From Paenibacillus sp. FSL W8-0186 (GTDB taxonomy: Bacteria > Bacillota > Bacilli > Paenibacillales > Paenibacillaceae), in assembly GCF_037969765.1 (NCBI RefSeq), contig NZ_CP150207.1, positions 3,155,001-3,219,000 on the forward strand: a DNA stretch of 64,000 nt. The letters are read 5' to 3'. A model generated the notes under the pieces. The model had not been told where the DNA came from. It worked only from the letters and a program-made list of their open reading frames with translations, and searched no databases. Of the stretch, positions 17,391 to 25,400 are shown in pieces (the first letter of the stretch is position 1; each line of letters starts with the position of its first letter). A program made the position numbers and the translations under genes.

Positions 17391-17500
17391 AATTTGTTAC
17401 TCCTTTCGTTGATCTACCACCCATTATTGACCTTTAATATGTCACCTTGTGTCATATATAAATCATAAATGGTATCTTTTTTACTATCCTGCCCGTTAGC

Positions 17501-18548
17501 TTAACAAGAATAAGCAGAAAGCCGAAGTTTGGTGTTCGTGTCGGTCACAGTAAACAGGCACGATTTGACCAACATATTTTTCTTATTCGATGCGGTATTC
17601 TCATATTCCTTGCTGTCTAAGTAACGAAACCACGCCAAGTAATTCTGCAAATACTTTGTTGCAACACCATTGAAGCGATCCATCCATTTCTTCAAGCGGC
17701 TGTGGTAGCTGTTTACGTTTTGGATATGGTACACGCCTTTCACACGTTGTTTTCTGTCGGACTTGAATCGGTAATGAGTCATGCCTTTTGAATTCGCATA
17801 GGGCTAAATGCCCTCCATGAATCAGTGCATAACACGTTTGAGTCAGATAGATGACCACCAATCGCTTCGTCTAATTTTGTAGTCCGAATACGTCCACGCC
17901 CAAGTACGCCAGAGTAAGTCATTTTCTGACGGTCACGGGCAACCACGCACACTTGATCGTGGCTTATACCACGATATTTCGCTTTGCCGCCACGTTTACG
18001 TGGCTTGCGTTCAGCAATATTCCGCTTGCCCTTTTCCGAGTAAAGAAAGTAGGTCTCGTCCATTTCAACAATATCTTGAAATGCTTCGGTTGGAATCTGC
18101 TTCAGAGCGGAAAGAATCTTATGCCGCCAGTAAAACAAGGTGACATGCGTGACTTCATCGTTCACTCCTCTGCACATTTTCTCAGAGAAAAGCCCTCAAT
18201 CATGCATTCGATTAAACGAACCCAAATATGAGGTCGCCTCGTTCGTTGCAGAGGGGTGTTCGTAAGGTCATTGAATGTTTGGCGACAGGACTTACAACGG
18301 TAACGTTGACGTTTAACCTCTCCAGTGCGTGTTCTTACAGCGTACTTTCCAAATCGAACAACAGAATGGTTTTTGCAATGCGGGCAAACAAGTCCATCTT
18401 TATGCTTCTGCTCTTGAATTTCATCAATCGCTCGAACTGGAAGCGCCACTCCCTTGGTTCGGGACTGCAAAAAGTAGATAAGTTCTCGCTTACCATTATC
18501 GTCCAACGTATCAGCAAGCTTTTTCAGTTCCTTTAAATCCATGGGCAA
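17501..18548 (-). pseudogene. IS1595-family transposase, two frameshifts
   Basis: Three consecutive reading frames together make one transposase. Frame 1 is 18548-18162: a zinc ribbon with CPHCKNH and CKSC, then RRPHIWVRLIECMIEGFSLRKCAEE. Frame 2 is 18177-17779: VTHVTLFYWRHKIL, VEMDETYF with the first catalytic Asp, and LCTDSWRAF with the second. Frame 3 is 17782-17501: HYRFKSDRKQRVKGVYHIQ, then NVNSYHSRLKKWMDRFNGVATKYL. All catalytic blocks are present, but shifts near 18165 and 17780 break the frame. It is either inactive or would need two recoding events. It could still be mobilised in trans. Confidence 0.85.
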
Positions 18549-18601
18549 ATCATCTCCGAACAGTTATATTGCCCTTATTATAGAACGTTTGTTCGTAATT
18601 A

Positions 18602-18632
18602 TCAAATATCAACAACAAAGTTTAACATAGCC
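18602..18632 (-). repeat. Right terminal inverted repeat of the IS1595 element
   Basis: The inverse partner of 16704-16734 (27/31). It is followed by the second copy of AAAAAGAA (18633-18640). Confidence 0.9.
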
Positions 18633-18801
18633 AAAAAGAAAGGGGCGCCACTCCGTCATCTAGGATGACTTCTGGGACAGCCCCTTGCCATGGTTGCAGT
18701 GATTGCAGCAGTTGTATCGCTTGCGTGTATCATAGTATGTATCGGTTTATGTATTTTAGGCAAAAAGCCATTCTTTTCCCAACGAGCCTCCTAAGATCAA
18801 G

Positions 18802-19074
18802 CTACTCCTTCCCGTTCCATACCTCGATCATCATGGAAGCCCCCAGCTTAAAGCCCTGGACAAAGGTCTCCATATTGTGAATCGAATTCGACTCCCCTTG
18901 TAGATCCAGCATCGCTTCAAGCTGCCTAAAATCCTCCTCCGACAGCTTCTGCCTCCACATCTGCATCATCTCCGATATTTCGCGGTTTAACGCACGATAT
19001 TTGGGATCGTTGGAAACGATCTGCTCGCCCGGGTACAGCTTTCCGTAATAGAGATCCTCCAAGAAGCTTTTCAC
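18802..19074 (-). CDS. Small DUF6809-like protein
   Basis: A 90-residue soluble, mostly helical acidic protein: MKSFLEDLYYGKLYPGEQI, then LNREISEMMQMWRQKLSEEDFRQLEAML and FVQGFKLGASMMIEVW. It resembles short Firmicute proteins of the DUF6809 type, often found near phage-like or accessory genes. The function is unknown. Base composition is like the host (not AT-rich), unlike the genes to its right. AGGAGGCAGCC precedes its ATG. Confidence 0.75.
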   Translation of the reverse strand: MKSFLEDLYYGKLYPGEQIVSNDPKYRALNREISEMMQMWRQKLSEEDFRQLEAMLDLQGESNSIHNMETFVQGFKLGASMMIEVWNGKE

Positions 19075-19210
19075 TTGGCTGCCTCCTTTCTCTCATTACA
19101 TTATATTAGTTCCTTCAACTTAATGACTCTACCTTACCGTAAAATGAAACAACATAGTCCTAATCTTCATTTTAATCCGAAGTTAAAACTTGGAATAGCC
19201 CAGGATATAT

Positions 19211-19254
19211 TTTAGCGAAATTTTCGCTAAAAGTAAATAGCGAATAACTCGCTA
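19211..19254. promoter_or_regulatory. Two palindromic operators upstream of the Xre gene
   Basis: TTAGCGAAATTTTCGCTAA (19212-19230, 8-bp arms) and TAGCGA-ataac-TCGCTA (19238-19254) share the half-site TAGCGA. They end about 28 bp before the regulator start. This is the layout of autoregulatory Xre operators. Confidence 0.75.
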
Positions 19255-19281
19255 AAATATAATTACCTTGAGGTGATCCTT

Positions 19282-19500
19282 ATGTATGAAAGAATTAGGA
19301 ATTTACGAGAAGATAAAGACATGACTCAGACTCAAGTAGCCCAATATTTAAATTGCAGTCAACGAATTTACAGTAATTATGAGCGTGGCGAAGTTGATAT
19401 ACCTACGAGGATTTTAATTAAGCTAGCCGACCTTCACAATACAAGTACTGATTATCTGTTGAATAGAACTAATCAAAGAGAACCTTATTCTAAAAACTAA
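19282..19500 (+). CDS. Xre-family helix-turn-helix regulator
   Basis: A 72-residue single-domain HTH_3 protein (YERIRNLREDKDMTQTQVAQ, LNCSQRIYSNYERGEVDIP, LADLHNTSTDYLL). It is short, without a C-terminal sensor or oligomerisation domain. ATG 19282 is used, with GAGGTG 6 nt upstream, rather than the GTG at 19273. It is AT-rich and sits directly upstream of the HerA/ATPase pair, in the same orientation, behind two palindromic TAGCGA operators. It probably represses itself and perhaps the cassette. Confidence 0.9.
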   Translation: MYERIRNLREDKDMTQTQVAQYLNCSQRIYSNYERGEVDIPTRILIKLADLHNTSTDYLLNRTNQREPYSKN

Positions 19501-19884
19501 TTAAAATAATCCAATTTTTGATAAGCAGCCTTGATATATGATTTTTCAAAAATTAACTATATTCTGTGTCTAGACTACCCTTTTCTATCATTAATACTTG
19601 TAATATATTTTGACTAAACAAGTATATTACCTTTTCTCTCCTACTAGTCTAATCTACTTTTTCCACCACGTTTTTATTATCTCTGAGTGTATACACATTC
19701 TAAATTACTTCTTGTTAAATACTTTATTAAAATCCAATTTAATTTATTTCGTTAATAATATTTTTTACAGTTTAACAAATCATTACTTAAGAAGGAAAGT
19801 GTTGCTATATGTCGAATTAAGATTATAACAATATAGTACTAATTAACTATAGACAATTATTGACTAATATTTTGGAGGTAAAAA
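19501..19884 (+). promoter_or_regulatory. AT-rich spacer with candidate cassette promoter
   Basis: No convincing gene in 384 bp. TTGCTA (19802-19807), 16-bp spacer, TATAAC (19824-19829) is a plausible promoter. GGAGGTAAAAA at 19873-19883 is a strong ribosome-binding site for the HerA gene. A 72-codon hydrophobic frame at 19610-19828 has no ribosome-binding site and is probably chance. Confidence 0.5.
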
Positions 19885-21660
19885 ATGAATCTAAAAACTA
19901 TAAATAATCCATTTGGAAAGGTAATTTCAGTATCTGGAATGGAAATTATCATTGAAGTAGATAATAAATTGAAGATAAGTAATTTAGAACAAGAATTAGT
20001 TATAGATGGAGAACATAAGAACCTTTATGTTGGAACCGTTGGAGACATTTTTGTTATAGGTGGCCCATCCACCTCTGATTCAATACATTTTGGAATTTTT
20101 GAAGAAGTTAAATTGGTCTCTGAATCAGAGAAATTGCCTACCTCAAAAGCTATCGTTAGTGCAAAAGTAATAGGCTATCAAAATCCTAATTCTAAAAATA
20201 TACTGCAATTTAAGCGGGGAATCGGTCATTATCCAAAGTTCAACTCATTCTGTTACTTGCTCACAACTGAGGAAAAACAAGAACTTTTCTCACTACATGA
20301 AGAAGGACTAAACATTGGAACAGTTCCAGGAATTACAAAAGAGACAGTTAGTATACACATAAATAAATTTTTATCTAAACATTCAGTTATACTTGGTTCC
20401 ACCGGATCTGGAAAATCATATACGGTTGCAAGCATCTTACAAAAAGTTCAAAGAGAACTCCCTTTCAGTCACATTATATTTTTTGATCTTCATGATGAAT
20501 ATTCAAGTGCTTTTTTACCAGAGAGAATTAATAAAGTATGTGCAGATAAATTTCATTTACCATACTGGTTATTAAATTTTGAAGAATTCCAATCCATTTT
20601 TTTAGGAGACATTGACTATTCGAAAAATAATGAGGAATTCAGAGCTCTTAGGGAACAATTTATTAATCTAAAAGAAGAGGCCTATGAAAGTCTTAAAACT
20701 CACGTTGGAAAAATCGACAAAATAAATATTAATGCTCCTTTATATTTTTCCATTGACAAATTGATCAAAAACTTAGAAAGGTTAAATAAGCAGACTTACT
20801 GGAAATCAGATGGTGCAGATGCAATAAACGAAGAAACTGGTGAATTTCTAGCTAATTCCGGATCTTCCAAAGTAGATCGAGACGGTAAAGGGAAAGACCA
20901 AATTTTACAAGGTCAATATTTTAACAAGTTACTACAAATCATTGAAAAACTAAAAAGTATTTATCAAGATAGGCGCTATCAATTTTTATTTAGAGCAGAA
21001 GATGATTGTTCGCTATACTTAGTTGATTATATGACAGAACTACTTTCAATAAGAAATTCCGAAAATCAAACTCAACTTACTATTCTAGATTTCTCTAAAA
21101 TCCCATCAGAAATTACACCTATAATAATCGGAATGATATCCAGATTGTGTTTTGAATATAAATTGTGGGAATCAGATCCAAAAGAATTGCCAATATACTT
21201 AGTTTTTGAAGAAGCGCATAACTATATCCCTAAAGAAAATAGTCCACTAACAAATTTATCAAAAAAATATATTGGAAGAATTGCAAAAGAAGGTAGAAAA
21301 TATGGAATAAGTCAACTGATAATCAGCCAAAGACCGTCTGATCTATCTACAACAATTGTTTCACAATGTTCTAATTTTTTTATTTTAAGAGTCACGAATC
21401 CTGACGACCAATCTTTTATACAACATGTTTTGCCAGATCATTTAAGCGCCTTATCGACTATGATTCCATTTTTTGAAAATGGAGAAGTTCTAGTTGCAGG
21501 AGAATGTATAGTAATCCCTACTAAAGTTAAAATTGATTATCCAGATCCTCTTCCTAACTCGAGTGATGTTAACTTTAAAGAAATATGGAAAAAGCCTTTA
21601 TCTGACTATGAAGTCTTACAAACTATTAAACAATGGTGGGATGTTAAACAAAATGAGTAA
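19885..21660 (+). CDS. HerA-type DNA-translocating ATPase
   Basis: A 591-residue FtsK/HerA-superfamily ATPase. Residues 1-110 form a small beta-barrel (HAS-barrel-like, FGKVISVSGMEIIIEVDN). Walker A is VILGSTGSGKSYT (about 170-182). Walker B is YLVFEEAHNYIP (about 440-451) with the HerA-type EEAH. Sensor motifs are GRIAKEGRKYGISQLIISQRPSDLS and the arginine-containing C-terminal part. HerA proteins form hexameric dsDNA pumps that work with a nuclease (NurA in archaea; SIR2 or DUF4297 proteins in phage defence). Here the partner is the overlapping ATPase/TOPRIM gene. The middle insert (about 200-400) is long and unrecognised. The gene is strongly AT-rich versus flanks, indicating horizontal transfer. 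Confidence 0.9.
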   Translation: MNLKTINNPFGKVISVSGMEIIIEVDNKLKISNLEQELVIDGEHKNLYVGTVGDIFVIGGPSTSDSIHFGIFEEVKLVSESEKLPTSKAIVSAKVIGYQNPNSKNILQFKRGIGHYPKFNSFCYLLTTEEKQELFSLHEEGLNIGTVPGITKETVSIHINKFLSKHSVILGSTGSGKSYTVASILQKVQRELPFSHIIFFDLHDEYSSAFLPERINKVCADKFHLPYWLLNFEEFQSIFLGDIDYSKNNEEFRALREQFINLKEEAYESLKTHVGKIDKININAPLYFSIDKLIKNLERLNKQTYWKSDGADAINEETGEFLANSGSSKVDRDGKGKDQILQGQYFNKLLQIIEKLKSIYQDRRYQFLFRAEDDCSLYLVDYMTELLSIRNSENQTQLTILDFSKIPSEITPIIIGMISRLCFEYKLWESDPKELPIYLVFEEAHNYIPKENSPLTNLSKKYIGRIAKEGRKYGISQLIISQRPSDLSTTIVSQCSNFFILRVTNPDDQSFIQHVLPDHLSALSTMIPFFENGEVLVAGECIVIPTKVKIDYPDPLPNSSDVNFKEIWKKPLSDYEVLQTIKQWWDVKQNE

Positions 21661-23563
21661 AATTATTGAAAAAATATCTATTAAAAATTATAGAGGAATT
21701 AAAGATCCGCATGATTTGGAGTTGGCAGAACAAGGGAAAATAACATTTTTAATCGGTCCAAACAATTCTGGAAAATCATTAGTTGCAAGAATATTCACTA
21801 TATTCGATGTAGATATTACTCAGTATGATTCTCATTTGTTTTCTATTCCTTTTACAGACAAAGATTTTTATAACTTCAATGTGAATGATCCGATTATAGT
21901 TAAGTTCACAATTAATACGGAACGATTTTCATCAAGTCAAGACGCAGACTTGTTCCAAATTTCTAAATTAAAACAAGTTAATCTATCTTTTACAATAAGA
22001 AAATATAATGGTCTATTTAATTGCTGCTTGCACTTAATTTACGGAGATACTAGTTCTCATTTATTTAATGATGTAAATCAACGTTATGAATATAATGAAC
22101 AATTCTCTTCTGTTTCAACTATAAATAAAATTTCAAAAGATAAAGTTGAACGTATTTGTACGAAATTATTTAATGTATTAAAATCAAAAATCTTAATATT
22201 TGATTCAATTCGTTCATTTGACCGAATTCTAAATAGTTCTTTTTACAAAAGTGGTTCCGAATTAGTAAATTGGTTAAATGAAAATAAGAATCCTAGCGAA
22301 ACTACTAAAGTAAGAAGCTTGCTAAGTAATTGGTTGAAAAATGAATTTAATTTAGACGCTCCTGTCGCTATAAATGCTGATATTGAGAATAAACAATTAA
22401 TATTCACATTCCATAATTACTTAGAACTTTCCTCCAAAGAAATAGGAACAGGTTATACAATGTTATGTATACTACTAATGGAGATTGCAAGAGGAAGTAA
22501 AGAATTTATAGTTATAGATGAATTAGAAAGTCATCTTCAGCCTGGTTTAGTACGTGTACTCATAAAGCTTTTGAGAGGATTTTCAAGTCAATATTTAATT
22601 GCTACACATTCTCCAACGGCAATTGAAGCTTCTGTATTTGATGACTTTCTTTATAGATTTTCTAAAAGAAATGAAATGTGTACTTTCGAAGGTTTCTTTA
22701 GAAGAGATAGTAAAGATGGAAGGAGTGCCAAAATTCTACGAGAAGTAGCAAATGAACTTGGGATTGTTCCAGGAGACGCGCTGCTAAGTAATGCTGTCAT
22801 TTGGGTAGAAGGGCCTTCTGAAGTATTCTGGGTAAGAGCTTGGCTGAAATCATATTTTGAAATTTATAAAAGAGCAAATAACATCCAAAATAACATTATT
22901 GAAGGGCTTCACTATGCAATTTTAATGACAGGAGGTAACAATATTGCTCACTATTCATATTCTGAAAATGAAATTGAAATTAGTGATTTAGATATTGAAC
23001 ATAAATTAAATGTTCTAAGAGTAAATCCTAACCCTTTTGTTATCATCGACTCTGATAATACAAATAATCAATCCAAAAAGTATAAAAGAATGCAACAAAT
23101 CGCAATAGAATTGAAAGAGCAAAATAAGCTTCATCCTCTTTTTCGTTCTTCATCAGAAGCAAACTTTAATATCAATAATTTACCTAACCTTTGGGTATTA
23201 AAAGGAAGAGAACTTGAAAATTATGCTCATCCCTCATTAATATTTAAGTTTTATAAAGGTTTAAATGATTCAAGACAATCTAAAGTAACTGGATTAACTG
23301 AATCAATTAATTGGGATGTCTTTTCTTTAGAAAAAGGGGTAGGGACAATTCTTGAAGAACAAGGAATACAGTATATTGCAGAATCCAGCGGTACCATCAA
23401 ACACAAATCACAATTAGCACGATTTATGTTTGAAAATCTAAATGAAGATCATTTTAATTTAGAGTGTGAATTTCAAAGTCCGAATCCAGAAATGTTAGAT
23501 GATTTGACAAAAAATTTAGATAAATTAGTAAAATATATTTTATTAGTTAACTCCTTATTTTAA
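21653..23563 (+). CDS. OLD-like ATPase with C-terminal TOPRIM nuclease domain
   Basis: A 636-residue protein (ATG 21653; an in-frame ATG at 21641 is possible). Its start overlaps the herA stop by 8 bp (ATGAGTAA), so the pair is translated together. The N-terminal ABC/AAA-type ATPase has Walker A FLIGPNNSGKSLVA (about 30-43), Walker B FIVIDELESHLQP (about 285) and H-loop LIATHSPTAIEAS. The C-terminal TOPRIM-like region has AVIWVEGPSEVFWVRAWL (metal-binding Glu, about 385) and FVIIDSDN (Asp-x-Asp, about 468). This is the domain order of OLD nucleases and Gabija GajA, but the partner here is HerA rather than a UvrD-type helicase. The likely role is DNA cleavage coupled to HerA translocation, in defence; this is inference. 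Confidence 0.85.
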   Translation: MSKIIEKISIKNYRGIKDPHDLELAEQGKITFLIGPNNSGKSLVARIFTIFDVDITQYDSHLFSIPFTDKDFYNFNVNDPIIVKFTINTERFSSSQDADLFQISKLKQVNLSFTIRKYNGLFNCCLHLIYGDTSSHLFNDVNQRYEYNEQFSSVSTINKISKDKVERICTKLFNVLKSKILIFDSIRSFDRILNSSFYKSGSELVNWLNENKNPSETTKVRSLLSNWLKNEFNLDAPVAINADIENKQLIFTFHNYLELSSKEIGTGYTMLCILLMEIARGSKEFIVIDELESHLQPGLVRVLIKLLRGFSSQYLIATHSPTAIEASVFDDFLYRFSKRNEMCTFEGFFRRDSKDGRSAKILREVANELGIVPGDALLSNAVIWVEGPSEVFWVRAWLKSYFEIYKRANNIQNNIIEGLHYAILMTGGNNIAHYSYSENEIEISDLDIEHKLNVLRVNPNPFVIIDSDNTNNQSKKYKRMQQIAIELKEQNKLHPLFRSSSEANFNINNLPNLWVLKGRELENYAHPSLIFKFYKGLNDSRQSKVTGLTESINWDVFSLEKGVGTILEEQGIQYIAESSGTIKHKSQLARFMFENLNEDHFNLECEFQSPNPEMLDDLTKNLDKLVKYILLVNSLF

Positions 23564-23796
23564 TATTACATATAATAATTTATATTAACAAAATAATACA
23601 TCTAGTCCAATAAACAGATCATTTAGTTAATCCAATTGATCTGTAAATAACAACTATATTGCTAATTAAATGATACAAAACCTCCTCTCCTCCATGCTGT
23701 AGTTAAAACTAAAATTCAACATAATTTATTTCCATTCCGTCAAATGCTACAATAAGGAAGTCAAGCATCATCCTAATCCAATAAGGAGTGTGGCAA

Positions 23797-24225
23797 ATGG
23801 CTGTTGATGTGTATTTCAATTTTAATGGGAACTGCCGCGAAGCTGTAGAATTCTACGCCGATGTATTTAACACCGGAGCACCGCATATCATGACCTTTGC
23901 AGAAGCGCCGCCGAATCCGGAGTATAAGCTTCCAGATGAAGCGAAGGATCTAGTCATGCACGCACGCATCAACATTAAAGGAAGCAACGTAATGTTCTCC
24001 GATGTATTTCCGGGAATGCCTTACGTGCAGGGCAACAACATCACCCTAGCCTTCATCAGTGATGATCTCGAAGAGGTCAAGTCCGTATTCCATAAGTTGA
24101 AGGATGGCGGCAAGGTGAACATGGAGCTGCAGGAGACGTTCTGGAGCAAATGCTATGGCAGCGTCAAGGACAAGTTCGGCACCGAGTGGCAGGTCAGCCA
24201 CGATAGCGGCGAAAACGCCATGTAA
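23797..24225 (+). CDS. VOC-family protein (PhnB/glyoxalase-like)
   Basis: A 142-residue vicinal-oxygen-chelate fold protein of the PhnB group: VYFNFNGNCREAVEFYADVF at the start, HARINIKGSNVMFSDVFPG in the middle and YGSVKDKFGTEWQVSHD at the end. The reaction is unknown; relatives bind metals or small ligands. ATG 23797 is preferred with AAGGAG 8 nt upstream. Base composition returns to host level here, so this gene marks the right border of the AT-rich island. The 233-bp gap before it shows no gene. Confidence 0.85.
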   Translation: MAVDVYFNFNGNCREAVEFYADVFNTGAPHIMTFAEAPPNPEYKLPDEAKDLVMHARINIKGSNVMFSDVFPGMPYVQGNNITLAFISDDLEEVKSVFHKLKDGGKVNMELQETFWSKCYGSVKDKFGTEWQVSHDSGENAM

Positions 24226-24289
24226 CTATCAGTAACTATCGACTGAACGAGCGAACAAGCTCATCTCACAAATACTCCACCAACAAGCA

Positions 24290-24325
24290 AACATCCCATC
24301 ACACGTCCTAGTGTAATGGGATGTT
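24290..24325. terminator. Bidirectional terminator between VOC gene and nrdF
   Basis: AACATCCCAT...ATGGGATGTT with inner CAC/GTG pairs, followed by TTTATT on the plus strand. Confidence 0.8.
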
Positions 24326-24355
24326 TTATTGTAACCGCAAGTACAGCCAAGGCGA

Positions 24356-25351
24356 TTACCAAATATTCGATTCCTTCACCCTTTGGTCGAGGAATGCAAA
24401 GTCATCGTCACGCAGCGGCTCGACGGTACCTTTCTGGTACCCCTTGCCTTTCGTGGAGAAGAAATCATGCGTGCTTGTCTCCGTACGGATTCCGTTCAGC
24501 ACGACAGGGTTGATCTCTTCCTCTTCAAAAGCCGGCTCAATGCCCAGGTTCATTAACGCTTTGTTTGCGTTGTAACGGATATATTTCTTCACTTCATGGG
24601 TTAAGCCGATCGAATCATATAACTCTTCGGTATATGCCAGCTCGTTCTTGTACAGATCCATCAGCAGCTCGTTCACGAACTTCTCGGCGAATTCCTGCTC
24701 CTCTGCGCTCAATTGCTGGAATACCTCCTGAGCAAGCAGGCCAACGAACACGCCATGCACGCTCTCGTCGCGGATGATCAGCTTGATGATCTCCCCGCTC
24801 GCCACCATTTTCCCTTGTCCCGCCAAATAGAGCGGATAGAAGAACCCGGAGTAGAACAGGAAGCTCTCCAGGAACACCGAGGCAACCATGGCCTGATACA
24901 GGCTCAGCAGTTCGCCCTGCTTGATATCCCGGTAATAGGAATCAATCCGGTGCGTCTTGTACTGCAAATATTTATTGCTGCGTACCCACTGGAAGGTTTC
25001 GCTGATCATCTCGCTGCTGGCTACGGTTGTAAAAATCGTACTGTAGCTCTTCGCATGGATTTCCTCCATCGCCGCCTGGAAAATCAGGATCGCCTTCTTC
25101 TGCTTCCCTTCCACATGCTGCGCAATCAGCGGCATGCCGACGTTCCCCTGCTCTGTGTCGAGCAGCGTCAAGCCGCCCAGCACTTTCATGAATGTATTCT
25201 TCTCTGCGCTGCTCAGCTCGGTCCAGGACTTCAGATCCTTGGATACCGGAATTTCCGTGTCCAGCCAAAATTGCGACGTATTCTGCGTCCACAGCATTTC
25301 CGTATAATCCGCTTCCGGCGCATTCCAGTTCACCGCTTCAAACTTCGTCAT
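24356..25351 (-). CDS. nrdF: Class Ib ribonucleotide reductase, small subunit
   Basis: A 331-residue R2F protein that holds the di-metal (Mn or Fe) site and tyrosyl radical. Metal ligands appear in DTEQGNVG, AAMEEIHAKSYS (Glu and His) and the later SVFLESFLF and IIRDESVHGVFVG helices. It pairs with NrdE to reduce ribonucleoside diphosphates. ATG 25351 is used because AGGAGG precedes it by 8 nt. The last residues (DDDFAFLD) match the NrdF tail that docks on NrdE. It is the third gene of nrdIEF. Confidence 0.96.
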   Translation of the reverse strand: MTKFEAVNWNAPEADYTEMLWTQNTSQFWLDTEIPVSKDLKSWTELSSAEKNTFMKVLGGLTLLDTEQGNVGMPLIAQHVEGKQKKAILIFQAAMEEIHAKSYSTIFTTVASSEMISETFQWVRSNKYLQYKTHRIDSYYRDIKQGELLSLYQAMVASVFLESFLFYSGFFYPLYLAGQGKMVASGEIIKLIIRDESVHGVFVGLLAQEVFQQLSAEEQEFAEKFVNELLMDLYKNELAYTEELYDSIGLTHEVKKYIRYNANKALMNLGIEPAFEEEEINPVVLNGIRTETSTHDFFSTKGKGYQKGTVEPLRDDDFAFLDQRVKESNIW

Positions 25352-25400
25352 TCTTCGTTTTCCTCCTAGCTGCAACTCTAACATGCAAGCAATCTATCCA

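Larger units (their letters stand above)
16704..18632 (-). mobile_element. IS1595-family transposon with passenger gene, complete ends
   Basis: The 1,929-bp element has 31-bp terminal inverted repeats (16704-16734 and 18602-18632; 27/31 identical; both begin GGCTATGTTAAA and contain TGTTGATATTTGA). It is flanked by a perfect 8-bp target duplication AAAAAGAA (16696-16703 and 18633-18640), as expected for IS1595. Contents: a dihydrofolate-reductase-like passenger and a zinc-ribbon transposase split by two frameshifts. The precise ends imply relatively recent insertion. Confidence 0.92.
16276..18686. mobile_element. Fossil insertion-sequence remnant, interrupted by the IS1595-type transposon
   Basis: AAGGGGCCGTCCCAAAAG at 16276-16293 is matched in inverse (16/18) by CTTCTGGGACAGCCCCTT at 18669-18686. 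Such GGGGCTGTCCCA ends are typical of IS1182-like elements. Without the inserted transposon the remnant is only about 480 bp. A frame fragment ending QVLQLIEDELKNRMQAMRF-stop (about 16596-16670) could be its decayed transposase C-terminus. No intact gene is seen at 16211-16695. Confidence 0.55.

Noticed and set aside
19610..19828. 72-codon hydrophobic frame between the Xre gene and herA
   Set aside because: Very AT-rich sequence, no ribosome-binding site, composition typical of chance frames; the cassette promoter lies inside it.
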